Origin: an uncultured Prevotella sp. | GTDB taxonomy: Bacteria; Bacteroidota; Bacteroidia; Bacteroidales; Bacteroidaceae | DNA: 64,000 nt | Assembly (NCBI GenBank): GCA_900316015.1 | Contig: ONBG01000004.1 | Location: forward strand, 124,001 to 188,000 | Direction: 5' to 3' | Shown: positions 8,506 to 16,904 of the stretch, one piece after another | Layout of the letters: each line of letters opens with the position of its first letter | Position numbering within the stretch: the first letter of the stretch is position 1 | Made by a program: the position numbers and the translations under genes | The notes under the pieces: generated by a model | The model's database searches: none | Told to the model about the DNA's origin: nothing | The model's input: only the letters and a program-made list of their open reading frames with translations

Positions 8506-9780
8506 TTACTTTCTTACAATTGTTTGTTCACGATCCGGTCCGATGGAGATAATCTTGATTGGTGTCTCCAACTCTGATTCAAGGAATTGGATATAATCCT
8601 TGAAAGCCTTGGGGAACTGGTCTTCAGAGGTAAACTTAGTCATATCGGTCTTCCAGCCCGGCAATTCCTGGTAGATGGGCTCCACATCGTCTATCTCATA
8701 CGGGAAGTCCCTGGTGATAGTCCCATCCTTTAGTTTATAGGCCACGCAGGCTTTTATGGTGTCGAAGTCATCGAGCACGTCGCTCTTCATCATAATCAGT
8801 TCTGTCACACCATCCACCATAATGCTATACCGTAACTGTAAGAGGTCAATCCAACCGCAACGGCGCTCTCGACCTGTCACAGCTCCATATTCGTGTCCCA
8901 GGGCACGGATCTTACTTCCCGTCTCATCAAAGAGCTCTGTGGGGAAAGGACCTGCTCCCACGCGTGTGCAATAAGCTTTCATGATACCATAAACATTCCC
9001 CACCTTGTTGGGACCGATGCCCAGTCCAACACACGCTCCCGCACATATCGTGTTAGAAGACGTCACAAAGGGATAGCTTCCAAAATCCACGTCAAGCATC
9101 GTTCCCTGGGCTCCTTCGCAGAGAATGTTCTTACCCGATTTCAGCAACTTATGGATCTCGTGCTCACTGTCTACGATCGGGAATTGTTTCAGGTAGGCGA
9201 CACCCTCCATCCATTTCTTCTCAACCTCACTGATATCATAGTCTGTATAGTTCAATGCCTTCAGGATCCTCTCATGACGAGCTTTGTGCGCAGCATATTT
9301 CTCTTCGAAGTGATCCAAGATGTCCCCGACGCGCAAGCCGTTGCGGCTTACCTTGTCTGTATAAGTCGGACCGATTCCCTTTCCGGTAGTCCCCACCTTG
9401 TTCTTTCCTTTTGCTGCCTCGTATGCCTTGTCCAAGACACGATGGGTTGGCATGATCAGGTGCGCCTTCTTAGAAATATAAAGGCGGCTCTTTAACTCGT
9501 GCCCGCTCTTCTCCAATTCCTTGGCCTCTTCCATGAACAGATCAGGAGCCAAGACGACTCCATTGCCGATAATGTTCACCTTCCCACCTTGGAAGATCCC
9601 GGAAGGAATGCTGCGAAGCACATACTTCTGACCTTCGAACTCAAGCGTATGGCCCGCATTTGGACCACCTTGGAAACGGGCTACAACGTCATACTTGGGT
9701 GTCAACACATCCACGACCTTCCCTTTACCTTCATCGCCCCACTGTAAACCGAGCAGGACATCTACTTTACCTATATTCAT
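8506..9780 (-). CDS. purA: adenylosuccinate synthetase
   Basis: A 424-aa GTP-dependent enzyme converting IMP and aspartate to adenylosuccinate in AMP biosynthesis. The N-terminal P-loop LGLQWGDEGKGKVVD, IGPTYTDK, the long switch regions and VTGRERRCGW are all present, and the length is normal. It begins one base after the stop of an upstream Fur-family regulator and ends 6 bp before hisS, so the three are almost certainly one operon. The position after a regulator suggests metal-responsive control, which is unusual for purA. Confidence 0.97.
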   Translation of the reverse strand: MNIGKVDVLLGLQWGDEGKGKVVDVLTPKYDVVARFQGGPNAGHTLEFEGQKYVLRSIPSGIFQGGKVNIIGNGVVLAPDLFMEEAKELEKSGHELKSRLYISKKAHLIMPTHRVLDKAYEAAKGKNKVGTTGKGIGPTYTDKVSRNGLRVGDILDHFEEKYAAHKARHERILKALNYTDYDISEVEKKWMEGVAYLKQFPIVDSEHEIHKLLKSGKNILCEGAQGTMLDVDFGSYPFVTSSNTICAGACVGLGIGPNKVGNVYGIMKAYCTRVGAGPFPTELFDETGSKIRALGHEYGAVTGRERRCGWIDLLQLRYSIMVDGVTELIMMKSDVLDDFDTIKACVAYKLKDGTITRDFPYEIDDVEPIYQELPGWKTDMTKFTSEDQFPKAFKDYIQFLESELETPIKIISIGPDREQTIVRK

Positions 9781-9781
9781 A

Positions 9782-10264
9782 TCATTCGACTTTTGATTTC
9801 CTTTCGATACTTTTCTTCCGTGTCATTTTCGCCTGGCACGCGCTACAGACCCCATAGACATACAACGAGAAGCTATCTTTCCGGAAGCGCTTCAAACGGG
9901 TATTCTCTACGGCTTTGAGAATGGAAGAGGAATTGATTTCCGTGATTTTCCCACAAACTGTACAGACTTGATGGCAATGGCTCGACTGATTGAGCGAAGC
10001 TTGATACATCGTGGTATTCCCAAGATTCAGGCGGACGACAATACGCAAGTCAATGAACAAGCGCATCGTATTATAAAGTGTTGCTCGGCTGACCATGAAA
10101 TTGCCCTTTGCCAAGTATTCGCCCAATTCATCAATAGAGAACAAACGCTCCATGCCAAAAACGGCATCGAGTATTGCATATCTTTCCGCGGTCTTCCTAT
10201 GATGGTTCGTCTCCAAATAGGAATCGAGGACTCGACGGGCTGCAATCTTGATATTCTCTTTCAT
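9782..10264 (-). CDS. Fur-family transcriptional regulator
   Basis: A 160-aa Fur-family protein: winged helix in the first ~80 residues (FSIDELGEYL, VSRATLYNTMRLF), a His-rich hinge (SSHCHQVCTVCGKITE) and a second CxxC (GVCSACQ), with a basic tail (KMTRKKSIERKSK). The cysteine pairs suggest a structural zinc. Which metal or signal it senses cannot be told. It is first in a tight operon with purA (1-bp gap) and hisS. Confidence 0.88.
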   Translation of the reverse strand: MKENIKIAARRVLDSYLETNHHRKTAERYAILDAVFGMERLFSIDELGEYLAKGNFMVSRATLYNTMRLFIDLRIVVRLNLGNTTMYQASLNQSSHCHQVCTVCGKITEINSSSILKAVENTRLKRFRKDSFSLYVYGVCSACQAKMTRKKSIERKSKVE

Positions 10265-10287
10265 AGGACCTTACCATATTATCCCTA

Positions 10288-10295
10288 CAAAAGTA
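10288..10295 (-). promoter_or_regulatory. -7 element of fur-purA-hisS promoter
   Basis: Minus-strand TACTTTTG 24 bp upstream of the fur-family start codon matches the TAnnTTTG element. A CTTG about 21 bp upstream is a poor -33 element; a CCATATATGG palindrome lies in the spacer and could be an operator. Confidence 0.45.
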
Positions 10296-10327
10296 CAACT
10301 TTTTATCCATATATGGCAAGGGTTACT

Positions 10328-10948
10328 TTAAAAAAAATCTAAATGGTAGGGTTTTAATGCCTTCCTAACCATCGTCTCATACTCCTCTCCTAAACCCGCA
10401 AAACGCTTGATACAGGTGGCAGCAGCATGTTTGACTCCCATAGAATCGCATTGCATGGCGGTGATGGCTTGATCTATAAACTCATTGATACCCCGTTCGT
10501 TAGGTTCCTTTCCTTGCATGAACAGTCGAGACAGGATGCAATACCCACAAATCTGCTCAAGGTCTTTGCCTGAAGCTATCCATTCATAAGCCAGCACTGG
10601 GGCATAATCGAGATACTGATAAAGGTTGAAGGCTGCCAATTCTGCAATTTCCTGCGATGGGGTTTGTTCCATCCACAGATCCGTTATCTCTGGCAACATC
10701 CGGTCTACCGGCATCATTAACGTAGCGAGGATCTTACACTCACGAATATCTTCTTTCCACAATTCGATGGCCAAGTCATAATCCTTGCCATATTCCCGTG
10801 CCAACTGCTTCAGCATAGGCAAGGGAACCCCCCAGTTAATCTTATAATCCAATCCCTTCTCCCGCATCGACTGAGAAGAAGGACCATTCATCATCAACCG
10901 GAATGACCGCTTGATTTCATTGAGTTTCTCTTTCGTTTCGTCTGTCAT
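10328..10948 (-). CDS. DNA alkylation repair protein, AlkD-like
   Basis: A ~206-aa all-helical HEAT-like repeat protein of the DNA alkylation repair (AlkC/AlkD) superfamily. Seen: KINWGVPLPMLKQLAREYG, LAIELWKEDIRECKILATL and LAAFNLYQYL helices in the right order and length. Members remove alkylated bases, though divergent bacterial versions are untested. The ATG at 10948 overlaps the stop of the upstream peptidase gene as ATGA, supporting translational coupling; an ATG at 10954 is an alternative. Confidence 0.82.
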   Translation of the reverse strand: MTDETKEKLNEIKRSFRLMMNGPSSQSMREKGLDYKINWGVPLPMLKQLAREYGKDYDLAIELWKEDIRECKILATLMMPVDRMLPEITDLWMEQTPSQEIAELAAFNLYQYLDYAPVLAYEWIASGKDLEQICGYCILSRLFMQGKEPNERGINEFIDQAITAMQCDSMGVKHAAATCIKRFAGLGEEYETMVRKALKPYHLDFF

Positions 10949-12900
10949 AACCATCCATATTCTTTGCCGTATCTCAGCATCTGATGAGCATAGCTTTCTG
11001 TATAGTCAAGTTGAATGTCAATGATTTCATGATCAGCACTATAAACAGGTTTCATCCAAGGATTGATAAAGCCCTTGTAAGGTGCTAAGTTCAACTTCTC
11101 ATACCTGTCTAATATCTCTTGATGCAAGCAAGGATCAACCTTTATTGCATATTTCTCGACAAGATACCTTGCCCGTTCATAGTCACCTTCGCTCTTGACA
11201 CGTTGGATCTCTTTCAGCTCCTTGCCAAAGATGGCACGCAAGGCTGAATAGTCATGAATGCGGACATAGGATTTCCCATCTATCTTGACAATCTCTACTT
11301 CATGATTTTCACACAAATCCAAAGCCCAGTACGCGATTAAAGCTCGGTTGCGCATGTGTGCCTCTTCGATCTGATGCCCTGGCTTAATACGAACTAACTG
11401 CGTCATGAGCCCATTCATCATATAAGTATCATATTGTGCCTGGTAAGCTGTCTTGTCAGGGAGCAGCCCTAATTCCACCAACTTAGGATCGGCAATGTAA
11501 TACAGTCCAAACAGATCGGCACGTGCCTCCTCGATCGTACTGCCATAAGCTTTCAAGGCATCAGGATCTGTTCCCGGGAGCAATTTGCCACTGCCATGCC
11601 CAAGGCATTCATGGAGATCTGTATGCAAATCATCACAGCGATCTGCATATTTCTCGATCTTGCCGAGCAACTGCTGATCCGGAAGGACGAATTCCTCCAG
11701 GAACCCATTTCCATGAGCAGCCTTATTGTAGGCTTCTATCAGGTTGCCGATGGTCACGCTCTTCGAGCCATAGCGAGAACGAATCCAGTCTGCATTGGGA
11801 AGATTGATTCCAATGGCGGACGAGGGATAATTGTCCCCGCCCAACATGGCAGCGTTGATCACGTGGGCAGAGACACCCTTCACCTTCGACTTGCGAAATT
11901 GCGGGTCTACAGGCGAATGATCCTCAAACCATTGCGCATTCTGGCATATGAGTTGCGTACGACGAGTGGCTTCCCAATCCTTGTATTCAACGATCCCTTC
12001 CCAACTGCCTTTCAGTCCTAAAGGATCACCATATACTTCAATGAACCCATTAATAAAGTCTATGCTCCCCTCTTGTTCTTTCAGCCATTCAATGGAATAT
12101 TGATCGAAGATCTTTAAGTCTCCTGTTTTATAATAGGTTATAAGCAAAGATATAATGTTCTTTTGCTGAACGTTCTCAGCTACTTCACGTGCTTTTCCCA
12201 ACCAATAAACAATTTGTTGGATCGCTCTGCCGTACAGTCCAGATTCAATCCAAGGCAGCTCCTTGATTTCACCCTGTACTTTTACTACCTTTGAGTTCAA
12301 TCCCCAAGAAGGAGAAGCCTCATCATTCGGGGTCTTCTTCCGAGCATAGAAATCCTCCACTTCCTGCTGTGTTACCCCCTCGTAGAAATTACATGCCGAG
12401 GTCAGCACAAGGTCCTCGCCATCTGTCTGGTTCACTCGTTTCGGCAGGAAGTTCACGTCAAAGATAACAGGAAAAAGCTCATGACATAAGTCGTCTACGG
12501 TTTCGTGGGGACGTAAAGGAAGGGTAGAAGGATCTATCTGGCGGATCACCTCCTGAAGAAAGGACTGCGAAAAGTCAGGCAAAAATTTCTCGCAACCATA
12601 GTGGTGATAAATGCCATTGGAAAACCATACCCTTTTCAGGTAAACCTCTAAGGCTTGATAGTCACTATCATTGCGAGAACCCTTATATCCCTTATAAACC
12701 GCCTCCAGGGTCTTACGGATACGCAGATTATACTTACCCATCTGGTCGGTAGCAATATCACGCCCCGACAAAGTAGCCTTCGCCAAAAAATAAATGTAGA
12801 TTTTTTGTTGTGCAGTAAGTTCCTCGAATCCCTTCAGTCGATAACGGAGCATCTGTAAGTCTGCGAACCGCTCGTCCGAGTAGTAGAAATCTTGCTGCAT
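10945..12900 (-). CDS. dipeptidyl peptidase III family metallopeptidase (M49)
   Basis: A 651-aa zinc exopeptidase that removes dipeptides from peptide N-termini. The diagnostic M49 zinc site is present: HECLGHGSG (HExxxH) followed by the glutamate motif EEARADLFGLYYI. No signal peptide is visible, so it is probably cytosolic, unlike lipoprotein-anchored versions in some Bacteroidetes. It overlaps the AlkD-like gene by 4 bp and follows the AraC-like regulator by 3 bp, which suggests a three-gene unit. Confidence 0.93.
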   Translation of the reverse strand: MQQDFYYSDERFADLQMLRYRLKGFEELTAQQKIYIYFLAKATLSGRDIATDQMGKYNLRIRKTLEAVYKGYKGSRNDSDYQALEVYLKRVWFSNGIYHHYGCEKFLPDFSQSFLQEVIRQIDPSTLPLRPHETVDDLCHELFPVIFDVNFLPKRVNQTDGEDLVLTSACNFYEGVTQQEVEDFYARKKTPNDEASPSWGLNSKVVKVQGEIKELPWIESGLYGRAIQQIVYWLGKAREVAENVQQKNIISLLITYYKTGDLKIFDQYSIEWLKEQEGSIDFINGFIEVYGDPLGLKGSWEGIVEYKDWEATRRTQLICQNAQWFEDHSPVDPQFRKSKVKGVSAHVINAAMLGGDNYPSSAIGINLPNADWIRSRYGSKSVTIGNLIEAYNKAAHGNGFLEEFVLPDQQLLGKIEKYADRCDDLHTDLHECLGHGSGKLLPGTDPDALKAYGSTIEEARADLFGLYYIADPKLVELGLLPDKTAYQAQYDTYMMNGLMTQLVRIKPGHQIEEAHMRNRALIAYWALDLCENHEVEIVKIDGKSYVRIHDYSALRAIFGKELKEIQRVKSEGDYERARYLVEKYAIKVDPCLHQEILDRYEKLNLAPYKGFINPWMKPVYSADHEIIDIQLDYTESYAHQMLRYGKEYGWL

Positions 12901-12903
12901 ACC

Positions 12904-13398
12904 TTACTCCGATACTACTCTTGGTTTGTTCTTTGACCCCGGCTTGCGCCCTCTTCTCTTGGGTTTTTCCAACAAGGAGGGATGCTGTTTCAAATGGCGC
13001 ATCTTATAGTCACGAGGAGTACATCCATTCACCTTATAAAAAGAAGCATAAAACGACTGTCTGTTAGAGAACCCAACCATATCAGAAATATCCTCCATGT
13101 TCAAGCCCTGATAGCGTTTGTCGACCAAAAGGGTCATCGCCTCTTCTATCCTGTACTTGTTTACAAAGGAAGTGTAGTTCATGTGGAAGCGCACATTCAC
13201 TACAGCGGATATGTAACGCGTGTTAGTACCCAGATCTTCCGCCAGTCTCTTAGCAGAATAATCTTTATCCTTATACTTTTTCTGAATAAGGACAATATCA
13301 AGAATCTTCTCTTTAAGCTCGTCCATCAATCTCGGACTTACTAAGGTACGATAAGCAGCCTCTTTCTCTTTTTTTTCTGTAATATTATACTTTGCCAT
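12904..13398 (-). CDS. AraC-type HTH regulator with AT-hook-like tail
   Basis: A 164-aa protein. After a short N-terminal segment (LMDELKEKILDIVLIQKKYK) comes an AraC/XylS-type double helix-turn-helix (YSAKRLAEDLGTNTRYISAV, then MEDISDMVGFSNRQSFYASF and CTPRDY). No sugar-binding domain is present. The extreme C-terminus KPKRRGRKPGSKNKPR contains an RGRKP core like AT-hooks, which bind AT-rich minor grooves. ATG at 13398 is chosen because a consensus promoter lies immediately upstream of it, inside the longer frame. Confidence 0.85.
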   Translation of the reverse strand: MAKYNITEKKEKEAAYRTLVSPRLMDELKEKILDIVLIQKKYKDKDYSAKRLAEDLGTNTRYISAVVNVRFHMNYTSFVNKYRIEEAMTLLVDKRYQGLNMEDISDMVGFSNRQSFYASFYKVNGCTPRDYKMRHLKQHPSLLEKPKRRGRKPGSKNKPRVVSE

Positions 13399-13433
13399 AG
13401 TTGAACTTATAAAACATTCACCTTCTTCGTTTG

Positions 13434-13465
13434 CAAATTTAGGGAAATTATTTGAAATAATCAAA
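13434..13465 (-). promoter_or_regulatory. promoter of the AraC-like gene
   Basis: Minus strand: TTTG (13462-13465), 20-bp spacer, TAAATTTG (13434-13441). Divergent from recQ, which has a TATTTTTG element at 13496-13503. Confidence 0.65.
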
Positions 13466-13518
13466 TATTTCAACAGTTATTTTCCAAAAAAATACTATTT
13501 TTGTAACAAAGTATAAAC

Positions 13519-15396
13519 ATGAATGCAAAGGATTACCTTAAAAAGTTCTACGGTTATGACAGCTTTCGTCCTAACCAGGCGGAAATTATCGACGATGTCA
13601 TACGAGGAAACGACTGTCTGGTGTTAATGCCCACAGGCGGTGGAAAGAGCATTTGCTACCAAATTCCTGCCCTTGCTATGGAGGGTACTGCCATCGTGGT
13701 CTCCCCGCTGATCAGTTTGATGAAAGATCAAGTGGACGCACTAAAGGCGAATGGGATCCCAGCTGAAGCCCTGAACAGTGGAAACGACAGCAATGAGGAT
13801 ATCATCATCAGACGACGGTGCTTGTCTGGCGACCTAAAACTGATTTATGTCTCACCCGAAAAATTATTATCTGAAATCGCATCCCTTTTTAACAACCTCA
13901 AAATCAGTCTCTTTGCTATCGATGAGGCACATTGCATCAGCCAATGGGGACATGACTTCCGACCGGAATACACGCAACTCAATATCTTGCACGAGAGATT
14001 CCCTCATGTACCCATCATGGCATTGACGGCTACCGCAGACAAGATTACAAGGGAGGATATTGTAAAACAATTACGACTAAACGTCAGCATTGAAAAAAGA
14101 GAACACGTTTTCATTTCTTCTTTCGATCGACCAAATTTATCGTTAAAAGTAATAAAAGAATCGAAGAAAGCTAACAAGTTAAAATACATCGTCAGCTATA
14201 TTCGGCTCCACCCTGGAGACGCGGGTATCATCTATTGCCTTAGCAGGAAGACGACGGAGACGATTGCCTCAAGCTTGAGGGCAAAGGGCATTCGCACATG
14301 CTACTATCATGCGGGCATGGAACACGCAGAGCGAGAACGGGTACAACAGCAATTCAAGGACGACAGCATCCAGGTTGTCTGTGCCACGATTGCCTTTGGC
14401 ATGGGCATTGACAAGAGCAACGTGCGCTTCGTCTTCCATTATAACATGCCCAAAAGCATTGAGAACTTCTACCAGGAAATTGGTCGGGCGGGACGCGACG
14501 GGGATCCCGCTGACACCGTACTCTTCTCTTCCTTGGGCGATATCGTACAACTCCGGAAATTTGCGGAGGAGAGCGGGCAACGGGAGATCAACCAAGAGAA
14601 ATTAGACAGGATGATCGACTATGCGGAAAGCCAGATCTGTCGCCGGAGAATCCTACTCAACTATTTCGGCGAGCAAACCGACCATGACTGCGGTCATTGT
14701 GATATCTGCGAGAATCCTCCAGGACGATTCGATGGGACCATAATCGTACAAAAAGCCCTGAGTGCCTTAGCAAGGACAAAACAGCGCATCCGCTATACGA
14801 CGGCCATAGAAATTCTCCGTGGCTTAAACTCGAGTACCATCCGCAGGAATGGATATGACCACCTCAAGACGTTTGGCGTGGGAGCGGACATCTCCACAGA
14901 AGACTGGAAGGAATATTTCATGCAGATGCTGCAACTTGGCTATATAGAAGTAGCATACAATGAAGGAAGCCTCGTCAAGATCACCCCATTAGGGATGGAT
15001 GTTCTCTACGGAAGAGCCAAGGCAACGCTCGTGGAAATCAGTCACACGCCAGCCGATACCCCCTCGTCACGAAAGAAAGATGCTAACCGGGCATTTCGCC
15101 CCGTGGAGATCAAGACCCAAGGACCTTTGCCAGAAGTCCATCTGACAATTCCGTACCTATCCACGTCGTATCTTGAGGACAAAAACTTGTTCGAGGCATT
15201 GCGAGAGCTACGACTTCAGTTAGCACAAGCACAGCATATCCCTCCTTATATGATCTTTTCCGACAAGGTATTACACGCTCTTGCCGTCCACAAGCCCACG
15301 ACTCCGGAAGCTTTCGGGGAAATCCCTGGCATTGGCGAATACAAAAAAGGAAAGTACTGTAGTACCTTCACCGAAGTCATCAAGAGATACCGATAG
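13519..15396 (+). CDS. recQ: ATP-dependent DNA helicase RecQ
   Basis: A 625-aa superfamily 2 3'-5' DNA helicase used in recombination and fork repair. Motifs in order: FRPNQAEIIDDV (motif 0), Walker A MPTGGGKSICYQ, DEAH box AIDEAHCISQWGHDFRP with the aromatic-rich loop, TATA, GRAGRDG (motif VI), then a zinc site (CRRR, CGHCDIC) in the RecQ C-terminal domain and a C-terminal HRDC-like segment (LRLQLAQAQHIPPYMIFSD). It is divergent from the AraC-like regulator. Length is normal for short RecQ proteins. Confidence 0.97.
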   Translation: MNAKDYLKKFYGYDSFRPNQAEIIDDVIRGNDCLVLMPTGGGKSICYQIPALAMEGTAIVVSPLISLMKDQVDALKANGIPAEALNSGNDSNEDIIIRRRCLSGDLKLIYVSPEKLLSEIASLFNNLKISLFAIDEAHCISQWGHDFRPEYTQLNILHERFPHVPIMALTATADKITREDIVKQLRLNVSIEKREHVFISSFDRPNLSLKVIKESKKANKLKYIVSYIRLHPGDAGIIYCLSRKTTETIASSLRAKGIRTCYYHAGMEHAERERVQQQFKDDSIQVVCATIAFGMGIDKSNVRFVFHYNMPKSIENFYQEIGRAGRDGDPADTVLFSSLGDIVQLRKFAEESGQREINQEKLDRMIDYAESQICRRRILLNYFGEQTDHDCGHCDICENPPGRFDGTIIVQKALSALARTKQRIRYTTAIEILRGLNSSTIRRNGYDHLKTFGVGADISTEDWKEYFMQMLQLGYIEVAYNEGSLVKITPLGMDVLYGRAKATLVEISHTPADTPSSRKKDANRAFRPVEIKTQGPLPEVHLTIPYLSTSYLEDKNLFEALRELRLQLAQAQHIPPYMIFSDKVLHALAVHKPTTPEAFGEIPGIGEYKKGKYCSTFTEVIKRYR

Positions 15397-15439
15397 CTCA
15401 ATTCTGTCATTGATGATGGTTATGGATGTTTTTTTATTT

Positions 15440-15616
15440 TTATGGTTGGCACCATGAAGATACGCTGCATCTCGGAAATAAAAATAAACTTTCGTTTCTT
15501 TTGTATTTCTCTCGATTTGCAGTATCTTTAAGGTTGGAACTTTGAAGATACGCTGCACCTCGGAAATAAAAATAAACTTTCGTTTCTTTTGTATTTCTCT
15601 CGATTTGCAGTATCTT
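15440..15616 (+). repeat. two tandem copies of an 88-bp palindromic, promoter-bearing repeat
   Basis: Two 72-bp imperfect palindromes (15457-15528 and 15545-15616), each preceded by a ~16-bp linker of the type TAAGGTTGGAAC. Arms start AAGATACGCTGCA and end TTGCAGTATCTT, and the inner parts AAATAAAAATAAAC and GTTTCTTTTGTATTT also pair, leaving a TTTC loop. The same family occurs three times at 63407-63654 in the opposite orientation. The gene-proximal copy ends in a full -7 element (TATCTTTG); the distal copy has TATCTTTA. Confidence 0.92.
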
Positions 15617-15618
15617 TG
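15588..15618 (+). promoter_or_regulatory. promoter within the 88-bp repeat, driving the phosphodiesterase gene
   Basis: TTTG (15588-15591), 19-bp spacer, TATCTTTG (15611-15618), 24 bp before the start codon. The elements are formed by the right arm of the second repeat copy. Confidence 0.7.
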
Positions 15619-15641
15619 CATCACATAACAATAGATGAAGG

Positions 15642-16847
15642 ATGGCAATGAAGAAATTAGCGATCATACTTGTTTTGTTTGTGTTCGCCGCCCTTGGCAC
15701 GCATGCCAAGGATACGCATTATACCGTCATCGTATCGCTCGATGGCTGTCGTTGGGATTATCCTCAATGGTATGATACGCCATTCTTTGATAAGATGGCA
15801 ACGATGGGTGTGGAATCTGGGTTGATACCCTCTTTCCCCTCCAAGACCTTCCCCAACCACTATGCGCTCGCCACGGGCCTTTATCCAGACCACCATGGGA
15901 TCATTGCCAATGAGTTCTTAGACAGGGAATCTGGAGAATACTTCTCCTTGGGTGATCCTGCACAGAAGACAAACCCCAAGTTCTATGGTGGTGAACCGAT
16001 ATGGGTCACGGCCAAGAAACAAGGCATCAAGACGGCAGTCTTCTATTGGCCAGGCTCGGATGTCAAGGTAAAGGGAATGTATCCTGATATCTATTATGTG
16101 TACGACCAAAAACCGAGACTGAGCCCTTCAGACCGCATTAACGGCATTATCAGCCAACTGAAGAAACCAGAAAAAGAACGCCCGCACCTGATCATGGCTT
16201 ATTTTGAACAGCCTGATGCCAACGGACATGCGTTTGGTCCCCAAAGTAAGGAAACACGGAAGGCAGTTGTCACAGTAGATTCCCTCATGCACGAGCTGTA
16301 TGATCGGATGCAACAATTACCGATCGCCCAAGACATCAACTTCATTGTCGTCTCCGACCATGGCATGACATGGATCTCAAAAGCCCATGCCATCCCTATT
16401 GCAAAATACCTGAAGAAAAACTGGGTCATCAAAGAAAGCGGGAGCATACCTTGTAATATATATGTACGCGACCACAATGCTGACTCTGTCGTGAACGCGC
16501 TGAAGGGCGTGGCTCACCTGAAGGTTTGGAAAAAGCAAGAGATCCCGGCATACTTACACTACGGCAGTAACAGTCGTGTGGGAGATGTCGTGGCCTTACC
16601 CGATATCGGCTACTGCGTGACTGAAGGAACCATCAAGGACGGCGGACAGCATGGATTCGACCCGAACCTAATGGACATGCACGCCATGTTCCGTGCCATC
16701 GGACCCGACTTCCAGCATGTGAACGCACCGCATTTCAAGAACGTTAACGTCTACCCTCTCCTCTGCTTTCTATTAGGCATTCAACCAGCACCCAACGACG
16801 GGCAGGTTCCCTTGGAGATCTTGAGTCATACGGCCATCGGGAAGTAA
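15642..16847 (+). CDS. secreted nucleotide pyrophosphatase/phosphodiesterase family protein
   Basis: A 401-aa alkaline-phosphatase-superfamily enzyme of the ENPP type, hydrolysing phosphodiester or pyrophosphate bonds outside the cytoplasm. A signal peptide (MAMKKLAIILVLFVFAALGTHA) precedes the metal site: SLDGCRWD (metal Asp), FPSKTFPNHYALATG (nucleophile Thr), EQPDANGHAFGP, VVSDHGM and a late GGQHGFDP (metal His). Length is typical. The next gene, uxuA, starts 57 bp downstream on the same strand, so they may share the upstream promoter, though a functional link to uronate use is not evident. ATG at 15648 is an alternative start. Confidence 0.9.
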   Translation: MAMKKLAIILVLFVFAALGTHAKDTHYTVIVSLDGCRWDYPQWYDTPFFDKMATMGVESGLIPSFPSKTFPNHYALATGLYPDHHGIIANEFLDRESGEYFSLGDPAQKTNPKFYGGEPIWVTAKKQGIKTAVFYWPGSDVKVKGMYPDIYYVYDQKPRLSPSDRINGIISQLKKPEKERPHLIMAYFEQPDANGHAFGPQSKETRKAVVTVDSLMHELYDRMQQLPIAQDINFIVVSDHGMTWISKAHAIPIAKYLKKNWVIKESGSIPCNIYVRDHNADSVVNALKGVAHLKVWKKQEIPAYLHYGSNSRVGDVVALPDIGYCVTEGTIKDGGQHGFDPNLMDMHAMFRAIGPDFQHVNAPHFKNVNVYPLLCFLLGIQPAPNDGQVPLEILSHTAIGK

Positions 16848-16904
16848 GGAGACAGACCAGGCATTCAAAGAAAAGGACAATTTACTATTAAGCAATCAAA
16901 AAAT

